A DNA stretch of 64,000 nucleotides from Janthinobacterium sp. J1-1 (GCF_030944405.1 NZ_CP132339.1:806001-870000); one strand, 5' to 3'. Positions 26,816-37,983 are shown, counted from the first letter of the stretch. A program made the numbers and translations. Notes: generated from the letters alone by a model not told the origin.

Positions 26816-27751
26816 CTAGTCTCCGCTCATTGCCAATCGTTGCCGCTCCATGAACTCCTGCAAGGTATCGATCCCCCTCAGCTGCAAGATGGTATTGCGC
26901 ACGGCCGCTTCCAGCAGCACGGCGATATTGCGGCCGGCGGCGACGGGGATGACGACCTTGCGCACGGGCAGGCCCAGCACGTCTTCGGTGGGGAACAGGA
27001 AAGGCAGGCGCTCGACTTCCTCTTCCAGCGCGTTGCGGCGCACCAGATGCACGATCAGTTTCAAACGCATCTTGCGGCGCACGGCCGTCTCGCCAAAGAT
27101 GGCCTTGATGTCGAGCAGGCCCAGGCCGCGCACTTCGAGCAGGTTCTGCAGCAGCGGCGGGCAGCGGCCTTCGATCATGTTGGGGGCGATGCGCGAGAAC
27201 TCGACGGCGTCGTCGGCCACCAGGCCGTGGCTGCGTGAAATGAGTTCGAGCCCCAGCTCGCTCTTGCCCAGGCCCGAGTCGCCCGTGATCAGTACGCCCA
27301 CGCCCAACACGTCCATGAATACGCCGTGCATGATGATGCGCTGTGCCAGCTTTTTCGACAGGTAGACGCGCAGGAAGTCGATCACTTGCGCGGCCGGCAG
27401 CGGAGTGGAAAACAGCGGGATATTCTGCTCGTCGCAGATGGCGAGGATGTCGGGCGGCGTTTCCAGGCCTTGCGCGATGATCAGCGCGGGCGGGCCGCCG
27501 GCGATCAGTTCGCCGATCACGTGGGTACGTGTATTGACCTTCAGGCGCTGGTAGTAATTGATTTCCTGGTGGCCAAATACCTGGATGCGGCCCGGGTGGA
27601 TCAGGTTCAAGTGGCCGACTTGGTCGGCGGCCGACGAGACGTCGCCCGAGATCAGGCGCTCGCCGCCGGGAAAGCCGGCGAACCAGCCCAGTTGCAGACT
27701 TTCGCGATTGTCGTCGTACAGGCGTTGTATCGTCAGCGGCGTTTGCAACAT
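26816..27751 (-). CDS. hprK: HPr kinase/phosphorylase
   Basis: 311 residues. It phosphorylates or dephosphorylates HPr on serine. The N-terminal domain (about 1-130) is followed by the catalytic domain with the P-loop GDSGLGKS, the motif [17 protein letters not shown] just before it, and the [15 protein letters not shown] signature. The enzyme is common in beta-proteobacteria that lack sugar PTS and instead carry the regulatory nitrogen PTS. It sits between ptsN and rapZ on the minus strand. Confidence 0.95.
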   Translation of the reverse strand: MLQTPLTIQRLYDDNRESLQLGWFAGFPGGERLISGDVSSAADQVGHLNLIHPGRIQVFGHQEINYYQRLKVNTRTHVIGELIAGGPPALIIAQGLETPPDILAICDEQNIPLFSTPLPAAQVIDFLRVYLSKKLAQRIIMHGVFMDVLGVGVLITGDSGLGKSELGLELISRSHGLVADDAVEFSRIAPNMIEGRCPPLLQNLLEVRGLGLLDIKAIFGETAVRRKMRLKLIVHLVRRNALEEEVERLPFLFPTEDVLGLPVRKVVIPVAAGRNIAVLLEAAVRNTILQLRGIDTLQEFMERQRLAMSGD

Positions 27752-27787
27752 GGCAGTTTTCTTCAGGAGTGGAGGAGTTCCTGAAGT

Positions 27788-28270
27788 TTAACCCGCCGCT
27801 TGCAGACTGGGTTGCCAATTGACGATGCGCGAATGCACGGATTTCGGTTCCGGATCGGTGGCCAGCGCCGTGCGGAAGGCGTCGTCGGAAAACATTTCGG
27901 CGATTTCCGACAGGATTTCCAGGTGTTGCTGGGTCACATGGTCGGGGATCAGCAGGAAAAACAGCAGGCTGACCGGCTTGCCGTCCGGCGACTCGAACGG
28001 GATCGGTTCGGCCAGGCGCACGAAGGCGCCCAGCGGCGCTTTCAAGGTCTTGGTGCCCTTGATGCGGCCATGCGGCACGGCGACGCCATGGCCGAGGCCG
28101 GTCGAGCCCAGGCGTTCACGGGCAAACAGATTGTCCGATACGGTAGAGCGGGCGATGCCGTAGTTGTTTTCGAAGATCAGGCCGGCTTGCTCGAAAGCGC
28201 GCTTTTTGCTGGAGACTTCCAGGTCCAGGAGGACGTTTTCGAGGGATAATATTTTGCTAAGATTAGTCAT
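27788..28270 (-). CDS. ptsN: PTS IIA-like nitrogen regulatory protein PtsN
   Basis: 160 residues. EIIA-Ntr receives phosphate from NPr and regulates potassium transport and sigma-54-linked functions. The phosphorylated histidine lies in GVAVPHGRI. ATG 28270 (MTNLSKILSLENVLLD) is the family start; upstream frame is open but non-coding in character. It is first in the minus-strand group with hprK and rapZ, 36 bases before hprK. Confidence 0.94.
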   Translation of the reverse strand: MTNLSKILSLENVLLDLEVSSKKRAFEQAGLIFENNYGIARSTVSDNLFARERLGSTGLGHGVAVPHGRIKGTKTLKAPLGAFVRLAEPIPFESPDGKPVSLLFFLLIPDHVTQQHLEILSEIAEMFSDDAFRTALATDPEPKSVHSRIVNWQPSLQAAG

Positions 28271-28315
28271 GACACTCAATGAAATGGTGCAATGCGCAGA
28301 GGGCTTGCGAGCCGA

Positions 28316-28343
28316 ATTATAGGCCTGTTTGTGTGGCCTGTAA
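28316..28343 (-). promoter_or_regulatory. Predicted promoter of ptsN-hprK-rapZ
   Basis: On the minus strand TTACAG (28343-28338) and a perfect TATAAT (28321-28316) have a 16-bp spacer, placing the start about 40 bases upstream of ptsN. Confidence 0.55.
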
Positions 28344-28614
28344 CGCCAATTCTCAACAGTATATGCTCGCTGCCGGCGCAGTGGGCACTCTGGCGGGAGA
28401 AGCAAACATTTTATCAAAAAAATAACGTCAAAGGGAATTAGCTATTTCTTGATTGAAAACGAATCTCCTGCCGGTTTTTCCGTCGCCGAATGCCGATTTT
28501 CCGACTTTTCAGCGTTTTGTGTTACTTGCATCATCAACGCTGGCGTTGTTTTAAAACACAGCCAGCATTCCTGAAAGCATCATTCTGCGCGCTTCGGGCG
28601 GCCATGACCAGTAC
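28344..28614. other. Intergenic region between queF and ptsN
   Basis: No gene is seen. A weak CAACGC/GCGTTG hairpin at 28535-28548 followed by TTTT is the only structure noted. It is relatively AT-rich. Confidence 0.5.
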
Positions 28615-29457
28615 TTATTGGCGTGCGTTGCGCAGATTGCCGGGCAGCTTGCCGGTGCTGAAGTTGCTGCGCCAGGGGTTGATGTCCAGCCCGCCGCGGC
28701 GCGTGTAGCGCGCGTAGACCGACAATTTTTGCGGCTTGCACTGGCGCAAGATGTCGACAAAGATGCGCTCGACGCATTGTTCATGGAATTCATTGTGTTC
28801 GCGGAAACCGATCAGGTAGCGCAGCAGGCTTTCCTGGTCGATCTGCGGTCCCGCATACTCGATCTGCACGCTGCCCCAGTCCGGCTGGCCGGTCACCAGG
28901 CAATTCGATTTGAGCAGGTGCGACACCAGTTTTTCTTCCACCGGCGCCTCGTCCAGCGCCGCTTTCAACAGTTGCGGCGAGGGCGTGTAGTCGGTGATTT
29001 CCAGGTCCAGGCGGTCCAGCAGCACGCCGTCGAATTCGCCCATCTTCAGCTTGCCGAAGTCTTCCTGCAAGGTCAGTTCCACCTGCACCGGCGCGCCGAA
29101 GCCGTTCGACAGATCCTGTTTCAGCAGGGCCAGCAGCGCTTGCGGGCTGTCCAGTTTGGTCTGGTTGAACGAGTTCAGGTACAGCTTGAACGATTTCGAT
29201 TCGATGATATTGGGCGAGTCGGCCGGCGCGCTGACCTTGGCCACGGCCACTTGCGGCTTGCCGCGCAGGTTCAGCCACGACAATTCGTAGGCGTTCCAGA
29301 TATCGAGGCCAAAGAAGGGCAGGGTGCCGCGCAGTTCCAGCTCGTCGCGCTTGCCCTGGCGCGGAATCGGAAACAGCAGTTCCGGCGCGTAATCGCTGCG
29401 GTAGGCCGAGCTTTTGCCCAGGGGAGACAGTTCGGCGAGATCAATGGTGGTGGTCAT
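28615..29457 (-). CDS. queF: NADPH-dependent 7-cyano-7-deazaguanine reductase
   Basis: 280 residues, the long two-domain form. It reduces preQ0 to preQ1 in queuosine synthesis. The catalytic cysteine lies in [13 protein letters not shown], and the substrate glutamate in the [15 protein letters not shown] region follows. The N-terminal half contains [16 protein letters not shown], the QueF NADPH-binding signature. It is on the minus strand after ilvA, with a palindromic repeat between them. Confidence 0.95.
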   Translation of the reverse strand: MTTTIDLAELSPLGKSSAYRSDYAPELLFPIPRQGKRDELELRGTLPFFGLDIWNAYELSWLNLRGKPQVAVAKVSAPADSPNIIESKSFKLYLNSFNQTKLDSPQALLALLKQDLSNGFGAPVQVELTLQEDFGKLKMGEFDGVLLDRLDLEITDYTPSPQLLKAALDEAPVEEKLVSHLLKSNCLVTGQPDWGSVQIEYAGPQIDQESLLRYLIGFREHNEFHEQCVERIFVDILRQCKPQKLSVYARYTRRGGLDINPWRSNFSTGKLPGNLRNARQ

Positions 29458-29501
29458 GGTGATGGCGTAAATTCAGTCAAGGACGAATGGTAGCCTATTT
29501 C

Positions 29502-29541
29502 GGGGTCAGACCCGTCGGACTCGGCGTCCCCGTCTGACCCC
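29502..29541. repeat. Palindromic intergenic repeat, copy 2
   Basis: Same 10-bp GGGGTCAGAC/GTCTGACCCC stem and inner GGAC...GTCC stem as at 1678-1718. It lies between the queF start and the ilvA stop and ends in the same GCCCT tail. Confidence 0.9.
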
Positions 29542-29561
29542 AGCCCTCTGCTGAATCACAA

Positions 29562-31097
29562 CTATCCCAAAAACAGTTTATAGACCGGATTACTGGTCTC
29601 ATCCCAATACCGGTACCCCAGCGTATCGAGGAAGCGCGCAAATTCACCCATCTCGTCGGGCGGTACCTGCAGGCCGATCAGGATGCGGCCCACGTCGCCG
29701 CCCTGGCTGCGGTAATGGCACAGCGAAATATTCCAGTTCGGCGCCATGCTGTCGAGGAAGCGCATCAGCGCGCCCGGGCGCTCGGGGAATTCGAAGCGGT
29801 ACAGCAGCTCGTCCTGCGCCAGCCGGCTCTTGCCGCCCACCAGGTGGCGGATATGCGACTTGGCCAGCTCGTCGTGGGTCAGGTCGAGGGTGCGGAAGTC
29901 GTGCTCTTCGAAGCGCTTGGCCATCGCACCCGATTCATGGCGGTCGGCGATCTGGATGCCGACAAACACGTGAGCGTCTTTTTCGTCGCTGATGCGGTAA
30001 TTGAATTCGGTCACGTTGCGCGCGCCGATCAGCGAGCAGAAGCGCTTGAAGCTGCCGCGCTGTTCGCGCATGGTGACAGCGAACACGGCTTCGCGGAACT
30101 CGCCCAGTTCGGCCCGTTCGGCCACGAACCGCAGGCGGTCGAAATTCATGTTGGCGCCGCTGGCGATCGTCACCAGGGTCTGGTTGACGATCGGGTGCTT
30201 GGTCAGGCTGGCCCGTTCCACATAGGCCTTGGCGCCGGCAATGGCCAGCGCGCCGGACGGCTCCAGGATCGAGCGCGTATCCGTAAACACATCCTTGATG
30301 GCGGCGCAGATGGCGTCCGTGTCGACGGTGATGATTTCATCGACATAGGCCTGCACCAGGCGGAAGGTTTCCTCGCCGGCCAGGCGCACGGCCGTGCCGT
30401 CGGCAAACAGGCCCACGTCGCTCAGGGTCACGCGCTCGCCCGCTTTCAGCGAGCGGGCCATGGCGTTCGAATCGACGCTCTGCACGCCGATGATGCGAAT
30501 GTCGGGGCGGATCTGCTTCACGTAGGCGGCAATGCCCGCGATCAGGCCGCCACCGCCGATGGGGGCGAAGATGGCGTGGATGGGGCCCGAATGCTGGCGC
30601 AGGATTTCCATGCCGATGGTGCCCTGGCCGGCGATCACGTCGGGATCGTCGAACGGGTGCACGAAGGTGAGCTTTTGTTCCTGCTCCAGCGTCAGCGCAT
30701 GGTTGTAGGCATCCGTGTACGACTCGCCGTGCAGCACCACTTCCACCTGCATGCCGCCGCGTCCCTTGACGGCCTCGACCTTGACCTGCGGCGTAGTGGT
30801 CGGCATGACGATCACGGCGCGGCAGCCCATGCGGGCGGCCGACAGGGCCACGCCCTGGGCATGGTTGCCGGCCGAGGCGCAAATCACGCCGCGCTTGCGC
30901 TGGGTTTCGCTCAGCTGCGCCATCTTGTTGTAGGCGCCGCGAATCTTGAAACTGAACACGCTTTGCATGTCCTCGCGCTTGAAGTAAATCTGGTTGTCGA
31001 GGCGCTGCGACAGGGCAGGCGCCAGTTCCAGCGGCGTTTCGGAGGCAACGTCATAGACGCGCGCGGTCAGGATTTTCTTGAGGTAGTCGATGTTCAT
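29562..31097 (-). CDS. ilvA: Threonine dehydratase, biosynthetic
   Basis: 511 residues. It converts threonine to 2-oxobutanoate and ammonia, the first committed step of isoleucine synthesis. The PLP lysine is in SVFSFKIRGAYN near residue 60, and the phosphate loop is GGGGLIAG. Two ACT-like regulatory domains occupy the last 170 residues (VFAVTMREQRGSFKRF and RFEFPERPGALMRFL), so isoleucine feedback is expected. ATG 31097 (MNIDYLKKILTARVYD) fits the family; the longer frame upstream is not supported. Confidence 0.96.
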   Translation of the reverse strand: MNIDYLKKILTARVYDVASETPLELAPALSQRLDNQIYFKREDMQSVFSFKIRGAYNKMAQLSETQRKRGVICASAGNHAQGVALSAARMGCRAVIVMPTTTPQVKVEAVKGRGGMQVEVVLHGESYTDAYNHALTLEQEQKLTFVHPFDDPDVIAGQGTIGMEILRQHSGPIHAIFAPIGGGGLIAGIAAYVKQIRPDIRIIGVQSVDSNAMARSLKAGERVTLSDVGLFADGTAVRLAGEETFRLVQAYVDEIITVDTDAICAAIKDVFTDTRSILEPSGALAIAGAKAYVERASLTKHPIVNQTLVTIASGANMNFDRLRFVAERAELGEFREAVFAVTMREQRGSFKRFCSLIGARNVTEFNYRISDEKDAHVFVGIQIADRHESGAMAKRFEEHDFRTLDLTHDELAKSHIRHLVGGKSRLAQDELLYRFEFPERPGALMRFLDSMAPNWNISLCHYRSQGGDVGRILIGLQVPPDEMGEFARFLDTLGYRYWDETSNPVYKLFLG

Positions 31098-31298
31098 AGT
31101 CTGCAAGCGAGTGATTCTGGGCCAGGAAGTGCACTGGAGCGTGTACGTCGGCATGCCTGGCCCGGGGCGGATAGCGGGGCGGCAAGCATGCTCTGTGGAA
31201 CTGCGGGCCGGTGAGCCCTTGCCTGTCCGCACGGTTCGTGCGGCGCGCAAGCTGCTCTTCATTATAATGGAGAGCCTTACCGCACCGTGAAGTGTTCA

Positions 31299-31790
31299 AT
31301 GATCGAATCCGCAATCACCTGGCTGCTGCAACTGATAGCGGCGCCGGAGGTCGGGCTGACATCGGTCTTTCTGATCAGCTTTATTTCAGCGACCTTGCTG
31401 CCGCTCGGCTCCGAGCCGGCCGTGTTCGCCGTCATCAAGGCCAACCCCGCCCTGTTCTGGCCCACCATCGCGGTGGCCACCGTCGGCAATACCCTGGGCG
31501 GCGCCGTCGACTACTGGATGGGCTACCGCGCCAAGCAGGCGTTCGCCAAGGAACGCGACACGCGCTGGTTCCGCTGGCTGGCCCGCTACGGCGCCAAGAC
31601 CATGCTGCTGGCCTGGCTGCCGGGCGTGGGCGATCCGCTGTGCACCCTGGCCGGCTGGCTGAAATTGCCGTTCTGGCCCAGCGTGGCCTATATGGCGGTC
31701 GGCAAGTGCGCGCGCTACCTGACCATGACCACTTTGCTGCTGTATGTGCCCGATGGCGTATGGCACCGGATTGGACAGATGCTGTCCTGA
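31299..31790 (+). CDS. DedA/YqaA-like inner-membrane protein
   Basis: 163 residues with three or four membrane segments. The motifs SATLLPLGSEPAVFAVI and NTLGGAVDYWMGYRAK resemble YqaA-type members of the DedA (SNARE-associated) superfamily, which affect membrane phospholipid handling. Start choice is ATG 31299 (MIESAITWLL); GTG 31287 would add four residues. A TATAAT hexamer at 31263-31268 may be its -10 box but has no good -35. It is divergent from ilvA. Confidence 0.83.
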   Translation: MIESAITWLLQLIAAPEVGLTSVFLISFISATLLPLGSEPAVFAVIKANPALFWPTIAVATVGNTLGGAVDYWMGYRAKQAFAKERDTRWFRWLARYGAKTMLLAWLPGVGDPLCTLAGWLKLPFWPSVAYMAVGKCARYLTMTTLLLYVPDGVWHRIGQMLS

Positions 31791-32059
31791 GAAGGTCGAC
31801 CGTGGGGCGTTTTGCAACGCCCCTTTGCCCCATGATTGGGCAGTCTGATAATTTGCAGGGCCTTGGGAAAGTTGGCATTTTCCAGCGGAAAGTGCTACCG
31901 GATAGAACTTTTATTCATCCAAAAACGGGCTTTGCCATATTTGCTTTTGTTGCAGGCATGCTGCTTAAACCTTAGGCGGCCTAAGGCTGTTCCCGCATGG
32001 TGCGGCGCAATAAGATAAAATGGCCCTTTAGGGTCCAGTCCACATCGTCACCATATTCC

Positions 32060-35000
32060 ATGAACGCTCCCGCACATATCCAAGCTTTACTGGCAGAAAC
32101 GCCCAATGGTCCCGCAGCCAGCCGCCTGCGCGAAATCCCGTATAACTACACGTCGTTTTCCGATCGCGAGATCGTGATACGCCTGTTGGGAGAGGACTCG
32201 TGGCGCCTGCTCGACGAGCTGCGCGGCGCGCGCCAGACGGGCCGCTCGGCGCGCATGCTGTATGAAGTGCTCGGCGATATCTGGGTGGTGCGCCGCAATC
32301 CCTACCTGCAGGACGACCTGCTCGACAACCCCAAGCGCCGCCAGGGCCTGATCGATGCCCTGCATCACCGGCTGGCCGAAGTCGACAAGCGCCGCTTGAG
32401 CATCGACGCGGCCGGCGGCGACGTTGCCGCCAGTGGCGAGTCGCCGGAAGTGGCGCAGGCGCGCAGCCACAATGTCGAACTGTTGCTGAAAGCCGCCAGC
32501 AAGGCGGTGGCCGATTTTGGCGACGAATTCCGCAAGACCTATGACCTGCGCAAGCGCACGGTCAAGGTGCTGGGCCGCTACACGGAAAAGCACAATGTGC
32601 GCTTCGACGGCATGACGCGCGTCTCGCACGTGACCGACGCCACCGACTGGCGCGTGGAATACCCGTTCGTGGTGCTGACGCCCGATACGGAAGAAGAAAT
32701 GGCCGGCCTGGTGAAAGGCTGTATCGAGCTGGGGCTGACCATTATCCCGCGCGGCGGCGGCACCGGCTACACGGGCGGCGCGATTCCCCTGACGCCGATG
32801 TCGGCCGTGATCAACACGGAAAAACTGATCAACCTGGGCGCCGTCGAAATGACGGTCTTGCCGGGCCTCACGCACGAATACGCGACGATTTATTCGGGCG
32901 CCGGCGTGATCACCAATAAAGTCTCGGAAGCGGCAGAGAAGGCCGGTTTCGTGTTCGCCGTCGACCCCACCTCGGCGCATGCCTCGTGTATCGGCGGCAA
33001 CGTCGCCATGAACGCGGGCGGCAAGAAGGCCGTGCTGTGGGGCACGGCGCTGGACAACCTGGCCTCGTGGCGCATGGTCGACCCGAATGGCGACTGGCTC
33101 GACGTCACGCGCCTGGACCATAACCTGGGCAAGATCCACGATATCGCACTGGCGCGCTTCCAGCTGGAATGGCGCCACCCGAGCACGCGCGACGCGACCA
33201 AGCCGAACGCGCCGTTCAAGACGGAAATCCTGGAAATTCCTGGCCGCAAATTCCGCAAGGAAGGCCTGGGCAAGGACGTCACCGACAAATTCCTGGCCGG
33301 CTTGCCGGGCATCCAGAAAGAGGGTTGCGATGGCCTGATCACGTCGGCGCGCTGGATCCTGCACAAGATGCCGAAGTTCGCCCGCACCGTCTGCCTGGAG
33401 TTCTTCGGCCAGGCGCGCGACGCGATTCCGTCGATCGTGGAAATCAAGGATTACCTGGACGGCTTGCCGGCCAAGGGCGAGCAATACACGACCATCCGCC
33501 TGGCGGGCCTGGAGCACCTGGACGAGCGCTATCTGCGCGCGGTCGGCTACGCCACCAAGTCGAAGCGCGGCGTGCTGCCGAAGATGGCGCTGTTCGGCGA
33601 CATCGTCGGCGACGATGAAAATGCGGTCGCGCAAGCGGCCTCGGAAGTGGTGCGTATCGCCAATACCCGTGTCGGTGAAGGTTTTATCGCCGTCAGCCCC
33701 GAAGCGCGCAAGAAGTTCTGGCTCGACCGCGCCCGCACGGCGGCGATCGCCAAGCACACCAATGCCTTCAAGATCAATGAAGACGTGGTCATTCCGCTCA
33801 ACCGCATGGGTGAATATACGGACGGCATTGAGCGCATCAATATCGAGCTGTCGATCAGGAACAAGCTGCAGCTGGCCGCGGCCCTGACCGAGTTCTTTGA
33901 CAAGGGCAACCTGCCGATCGGCAAGAGCGACGACGCCTCGGACGACCGCGTCGACGACGCCGAAATGCTGGGCGACCGCGCCGAGCAGGCGCAGCAGTTG
34001 CTGGCGCAGGTCACAAGCCGCTGGACGTATCTGCTGGCCCAGCTGGACCGTCCGCTGGCCGATGTGAAAAACGAGTTGGCCGAACTGGGCATGGAGCGCT
34101 TGCTGCCCGTGTTCGATGCGCGCCTGGAAAACCAGCCTGGCGCCACCCTGTTCGACGTGGTGCAGGATCGCACCGTGCGCGTGACCTGGAAACAGGAAAT
34201 CCGCGCCCAGCTGCGCCAGATCTTCAACGGCGCCGCCTTCAAGCTGATCCTCGATGAAGCGACCGCGATTCACGCGCGCATCCTGCGTTCGCGCGTCTTC
34301 GTGGCGCTGCACATGCATGCCGGCGACGGCAATGTGCACACCAACTTGCCGGTCAACTCGGACAACTACGAAATGCTGCAGGACGCCCACGAAGCCGTGG
34401 GCCGCATCATGATACTGGCCCGTTCGCTGAACGGCGTGATTTCCGGCGAGCACGGTATCGGCATTACCAAGCTGGAATTCCTGACGGAAGAAGAGATCGG
34501 CGACTTCCGCGACTACAAGCTGCGCATCGATCCGGAAGGCCGGTTCAACAAGGGCAAACTGCTCAATTTGCCGGGCATGGGCGCCGACCTGCGCAATGCC
34601 TATACGCCATCGTTCGGCCTGATGGGGCACGAGTCCCTGATCATGCAGCAAAGCGATATCGGCGCGATTGCCGACAGCGTCAAGGACTGCCTGCGCTGCG
34701 GCAAGTGCAAACCCGTGTGCTCGACCCACGTGCCGCGCGCCAACTTGCTGTACTCGCCGCGCGACAAGATACTGGCGACCTCGTCGCTGATCGAAGCGTT
34801 TTTGTACGAGGAACAGACCCGTCGCGGCATTTCCATCAAACATTGGGAGGAGTTCGAAGACGTGGCCGACCATTGCACCGTGTGCCACAAGTGCGTTACG
34901 CCTTGCCCGGTGAATATCGACTTCGGCGACGTGTCGATGAATATGCGCAACCTGCTGCGCAAGATGGAAAAGAAGAGTTTTAATCCGGGCACCAAGGCCA

Positions 35001-36100
35001 CCATGCTGTTCCTGAACGCCACCGATCCGGTGACGATCAACGCCACGCGCCAGGTCATGATCGGCTGGGGCTACAAGGCGCAGCGCCTGGGCCACGATTT
35101 GCTGAAGAAATTTGCCAAGAAACAGACCAAGGCGCCGCCGCCATCGACCGGCAAGCCGCCCGTCAAGGCGCAGGTGATCCACTTCATCAACAAGAAAATG
35201 CCGGGCAACCTGCCGAAGAAAACCGCGCGCGCGCTGCTCGATATCGAAGACGATAAAGTCATTCCGATCATCCGCAATCCGAAGACGACCACGGCCGATA
35301 CGGAAGCCGTGTTCTACTTCCCCGGTTGCGGTTCGGAACGCCTGTTCTCGCAAGTAGGCCTGGCCACGCAAGCCATGTTGTGGGAAGTGGGCGTGCAGAC
35401 GGTCTTGCCGCCTGGCTACCTGTGCTGCGGTTATCCGCAACGGGGCGCCGGCGAGTTCGACAAGGCCGAAAAGATGATGACGGATAACCGCGTGCTGTTC
35501 CACCGCATGGCCAATACGCTCAACTATCTGGATATCAAGACGGTGCTGGTGTCGTGCGGCACCTGTTATGACCAGCTGGCCACCTACCAGTTCGAGAAGA
35601 TTTTCCCTGGCTGCCGCATCATGGATATCCATGAATACCTGCTGGAAAAACAGGTCAAGCTGGAAGGCGTCAACGGCACGCGCTATATGTACCACGAGCC
35701 TTGCCACAATCCGATGAAGCTGCAGGAATCGGGCAAGACCATCAACTCCCTGATCAGCACGGTGGACAACGTGAAGATCGAGAAGAACGACCGTTGCTGC
35801 GGCGAATCCGGTTCGCTGGCCGTCACGCGCCCCGACATTTCCACGCAAGTGCGTTTCCGCAAGGAAGAAGAGATGGTCAAGGGCGCCGACAAGCTGCGCG
35901 GCGACGGTTTTACGGGCGACGTGAAAATCCTCACCAGCTGCCCGTCCTGCCTGCAAGGCCTGTCGCGCTACAATGACGATTCGGGCACCACCGCCGACTA
36001 TATCGTCGTCGAGATCGCCAAACACTTGCTGGGAGAGAACTGGATGCCGGACTATGTGAAACGCGCCAATGATGGCGGTATCGAGCGGGTGCTGGTGTAA
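32060..36100 (+). CDS. Giant FAD-linked oxidoreductase with Fe-S and CCG domains (DUF3683 family)
   Basis: 1346 residues. An N-terminal domain (about 1-170) precedes a PCMH-type FAD-binding domain with [17 protein letters not shown]. An FAD-oxidase C-terminal domain follows ([29 protein letters not shown]). Two 4Fe-4S motifs come next ([16 protein letters not shown] and [13 protein letters not shown]). Two CCG repeats lie at the end ([10 protein letters not shown] with [19 protein letters not shown] with DRCCGESG). The design is that of D-2-hydroxyacid dehydrogenases such as YdiJ or Dld-II, feeding electrons to the respiratory chain. The precise substrate is unknown. Confidence 0.9.
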   Translation: MNAPAHIQALLAETPNGPAASRLREIPYNYTSFSDREIVIRLLGEDSWRLLDELRGARQTGRSARMLYEVLGDIWVVRRNPYLQDDLLDNPKRRQGLIDALHHRLAEVDKRRLSIDAAGGDVAASGESPEVAQARSHNVELLLKAASKAVADFGDEFRKTYDLRKRTVKVLGRYTEKHNVRFDGMTRVSHVTDATDWRVEYPFVVLTPDTEEEMAGLVKGCIELGLTIIPRGGGTGYTGGAIPLTPMSAVINTEKLINLGAVEMTVLPGLTHEYATIYSGAGVITNKVSEAAEKAGFVFAVDPTSAHASCIGGNVAMNAGGKKAVLWGTALDNLASWRMVDPNGDWLDVTRLDHNLGKIHDIALARFQLEWRHPSTRDATKPNAPFKTEILEIPGRKFRKEGLGKDVTDKFLAGLPGIQKEGCDGLITSARWILHKMPKFARTVCLEFFGQARDAIPSIVEIKDYLDGLPAKGEQYTTIRLAGLEHLDERYLRAVGYATKSKRGVLPKMALFGDIVGDDENAVAQAASEVVRIANTRVGEGFIAVSPEARKKFWLDRARTAAIAKHTNAFKINEDVVIPLNRMGEYTDGIERINIELSIRNKLQLAAALTEFFDKGNLPIGKSDDASDDRVDDAEMLGDRAEQAQQLLAQVTSRWTYLLAQLDRPLADVKNELAELGMERLLPVFDARLENQPGATLFDVVQDRTVRVTWKQEIRAQLRQIFNGAAFKLILDEATAIHARILRSRVFVALHMHAGDGNVHTNLPVNSDNYEMLQDAHEAVGRIMILARSLNGVISGEHGIGITKLEFLTEEEIGDFRDYKLRIDPEGRFNKGKLLNLPGMGADLRNAYTPSFGLMGHESLIMQQSDIGAIADSVKDCLRCGKCKPVCSTHVPRANLLYSPRDKILATSSLIEAFLYEEQTRRGISIKHWEEFEDVADHCTVCHKCVTPCPVNIDFGDVSMNMRNLLRKMEKKSFNPGTKATMLFLNATDPVTINATRQVMIGWGYKAQRLGHDLLKKFAKKQTKAPPPSTGKPPVKAQVIHFINKKMPGNLPKKTARALLDIEDDKVIPIIRNPKTTTADTEAVFYFPGCGSERLFSQVGLATQAMLWEVGVQTVLPPGYLCCGYPQRGAGEFDKAEKMMTDNRVLFHRMANTLNYLDIKTVLVSCGTCYDQLATYQFEKIFPGCRIMDIHEYLLEKQVKLEGVNGTRYMYHEPCHNPMKLQESGKTINSLISTVDNVKIEKNDRCCGESGSLAVTRPDISTQVRFRKEEEMVKGADKLRGDGFTGDVKILTSCPSCLQGLSRYNDDSGTTADYIVVEIAKHLLGENWMPDYVKRANDGGIERVLV

Positions 36101-36549
36101 TGGCCACGCCTTGCGATCTGTGCGGCTTGCTGGACGGCTTTGCGCAGCAGCAGGGCGTTGACGCCTTGCTGTGGCGCAGCGACCGCCTGTCGGTGGTGGC
36201 TGTCGACGACCCTGCCTATCCCGGCTTTTGCCGCGTGATCTGGAACCAGCACGTCAAGGAAATGACGGACCTGACGCCAGGCGAGCGCAACTATGTCATG
36301 GAAGTGGTGTGGCAAGTCGAGCTGGCCGTGCGCGAAGTGATGCAGCCGGAAAAGGTCAATGTGGCCAGCTTCGGCAACATGACGCCGCACGTGCACTGGC
36401 ATATCATTCCCCGTTACCAGGACGACGCGCATTTTCCGAACCCGAGCTGGGCCGTGGTCCAGCGCGCCACGCTGCCCGAGGTGCTGGCCGCGCGCCGCGC
36501 GCTGTTGCCGGCGTTGCGCACCGCCATTATCGACCGTTTGACCGCTTGA
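36100..36549 (+). CDS. HIT-family hydrolase
   Basis: 149 residues. The histidine triad HVHWHIIPR is near residue 103, and CDLCG near the N-terminus resembles a partial zinc site. HIT proteins cleave nucleoside phosphates or phosphoramidates; the substrate is not predictable. Its ATG overlaps the stop of the giant oxidoreductase by one base, and DUF971 follows 25 bases later, so the three are likely one operon. Confidence 0.9.
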   Translation: MATPCDLCGLLDGFAQQQGVDALLWRSDRLSVVAVDDPAYPGFCRVIWNQHVKEMTDLTPGERNYVMEVVWQVELAVREVMQPEKVNVASFGNMTPHVHWHIIPRYQDDAHFPNPSWAVVQRATLPEVLAARRALLPALRTAIIDRLTA

Positions 36550-36574
36550 CCTTGACCGCATAAAGAGTTTATCC

Positions 36575-37021
36575 ATGAGCACAGCTACTCCCCAACCCAC
36601 CGGCATTACCGTACGCAACCAGTCGCGCGTGCTGGAAATTACCTTTGACGACGGCGCGGCTTTTTCGCTGCCCTTCGAATACCTGCGCGTGTATTCGCCG
36701 TCGGCCGAAGTGCAAGGCCATGGCAAGGGCCAGGAAACCCTGCAGCTGGGCAAGCGCCTGGTGGGCCTGAACAGCCTGGACCCGGTCGGCAACTACGCCG
36801 TCCAGCCCACCTTCAGCGACGGCCACAATTCCGGCCTGTACACCTGGACCTATCTGTACAAGCTGGGCGCCGAGCAGGCGACCCTGTGGCAGCAATACCT
36901 GGACAATCTGACGGCGGCCGGGTTTCCGGGCGACAGCGGGCGCGATGCCAAGGCGGATATGACGATCAAGCAGTCGTCGGGCGGTCACGTCCATGGCCCG
37001 AGCTGCGGTCACAAGCACTGA
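36575..37021 (+). CDS. DUF971 domain protein
   Basis: 148 residues. The fold (ITVRNQSRVLEITFDDG, LPFEYLRVYSPSAEVQGHG) is that of the DUF971/GBBH-like N-terminal domain. The C-terminus is histidine-rich (GGHVHGPSCGHKH), suggesting metal binding. In related genomes it neighbours ubiE; here a 7-kb accessory cassette lies between them. Its biochemical role is unknown. Confidence 0.88.
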   Translation: MSTATPQPTGITVRNQSRVLEITFDDGAAFSLPFEYLRVYSPSAEVQGHGKGQETLQLGKRLVGLNSLDPVGNYAVQPTFSDGHNSGLYTWTYLYKLGAEQATLWQQYLDNLTAAGFPGDSGRDAKADMTIKQSSGGHVHGPSCGHKH

Positions 37022-37963
37022 TCACTTTCCCGTGGGTTTCCACACCCATACACTCCCCGCCACATTGACCGGTTTCGGGATCAACTTCTGCTGGTAAAAC
37101 AGGTCGGCCACGCGCTGCTGGTTGGCGATGATGTCGGCCGTGACGGGCACGGCGCCATAGCGCGTACGGGCCTGCCAGGTGGCGACTATCTCGGGCGGCA
37201 AACCTGTCAAGGGGCCGATCAGGGCGGCGATGTCTTTCGGGTGGCTGGCGGCCCACTGACCGGTGGCACGGACCTGGTCCAGCATGCTGGATAACACCTG
37301 TGGCGACTGCTGCGCGAACTTGCGCGAAGCCAGGTAAAAACCATTGGCTTGCGGCAGGCCCTGGTAGTCGGCCAGCACGCGTACCGCGTACGCCTGCTGG
37401 GCCGAAGCGAAATACGGGTCCCATACCACCCAGGCGTCGATCTTGCCGCTGACAAAGGCGGCGCGCGCCTCGGCCGGGCCAAGATGGATCGGCACGATAT
37501 CGCGCATGGTCAATCCTGCTTTCTGCAGCGCCACCACCAGCAAAAAGTGCGAACCGGAACCCTTCTGGAACGCCACCCGTTTTCCCTTCAGTTCCTTCAC
37601 ATTTTTCAGCGGCGAATCTTTCGCCACGAAAATCGCTTCGCTGGAGACCGGCGCCGGTTCCGCGCCCACGTACAGCAGGTCGACCCCGGCCGCCTGGCCG
37701 AAGATGGGCGGCGGTGCGCCCGTGCTGCCGAAATCGATGCTGCCCGTATTGAGCGCTTCGAGCATTTGCGGGCCGGCCGGGAATTCGATCCAGCGCACCT
37801 GCCGCTGCTGCGCGCCCAGGGTTTTTTCCAGCGTGCCCTGGGCTTTCAAGACGGCCAAGAGGCCACTGCCTTTCTGGAAGCCGATGCTGATCGGCTCGGC
37901 CGCGTGGGCCACGAACGCCGCCGACAATGCCAGCGCCATTCCTGTTTTTTTGATGATGTTCAT
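37022..37963 (-). CDS. SsuA-like ABC substrate-binding protein
   Basis: 313 residues. A signal peptide (MNIIKKTGMALALSAAFVAHA) is followed by ISIGFQKGSGLLAVLKAQG, the start of aliphatic sulfonate/taurine-type binding proteins. Other markers are GSIDFGSTGAPPPIFGQAAG and WVVWDPYFA. It should capture sulfonates or similar small organosulfur or nitrogen compounds in the periplasm. No permease or ATPase is adjacent, so it must borrow a transporter elsewhere. An AAGGAA site precedes ATG 37963. It lies just downstream of the LacI-type regulator on the same strand. Confidence 0.87.
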   Translation of the reverse strand: MNIIKKTGMALALSAAFVAHAAEPISIGFQKGSGLLAVLKAQGTLEKTLGAQQRQVRWIEFPAGPQMLEALNTGSIDFGSTGAPPPIFGQAAGVDLLYVGAEPAPVSSEAIFVAKDSPLKNVKELKGKRVAFQKGSGSHFLLVVALQKAGLTMRDIVPIHLGPAEARAAFVSGKIDAWVVWDPYFASAQQAYAVRVLADYQGLPQANGFYLASRKFAQQSPQVLSSMLDQVRATGQWAASHPKDIAALIGPLTGLPPEIVATWQARTRYGAVPVTADIIANQQRVADLFYQQKLIPKPVNVAGSVWVWKPTGK

Positions 37964-37983
37964 GCTGTTCCTTGGTAGGGGAG

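Noticed and set aside
32087..36025. A 1312-residue minus-strand open frame opposite the giant oxidoreductase
   Set aside because: The plus strand carries all the conserved FAD and Fe-S motifs. The minus frame has no recognised domain and shows the biased composition of an antisense frame.
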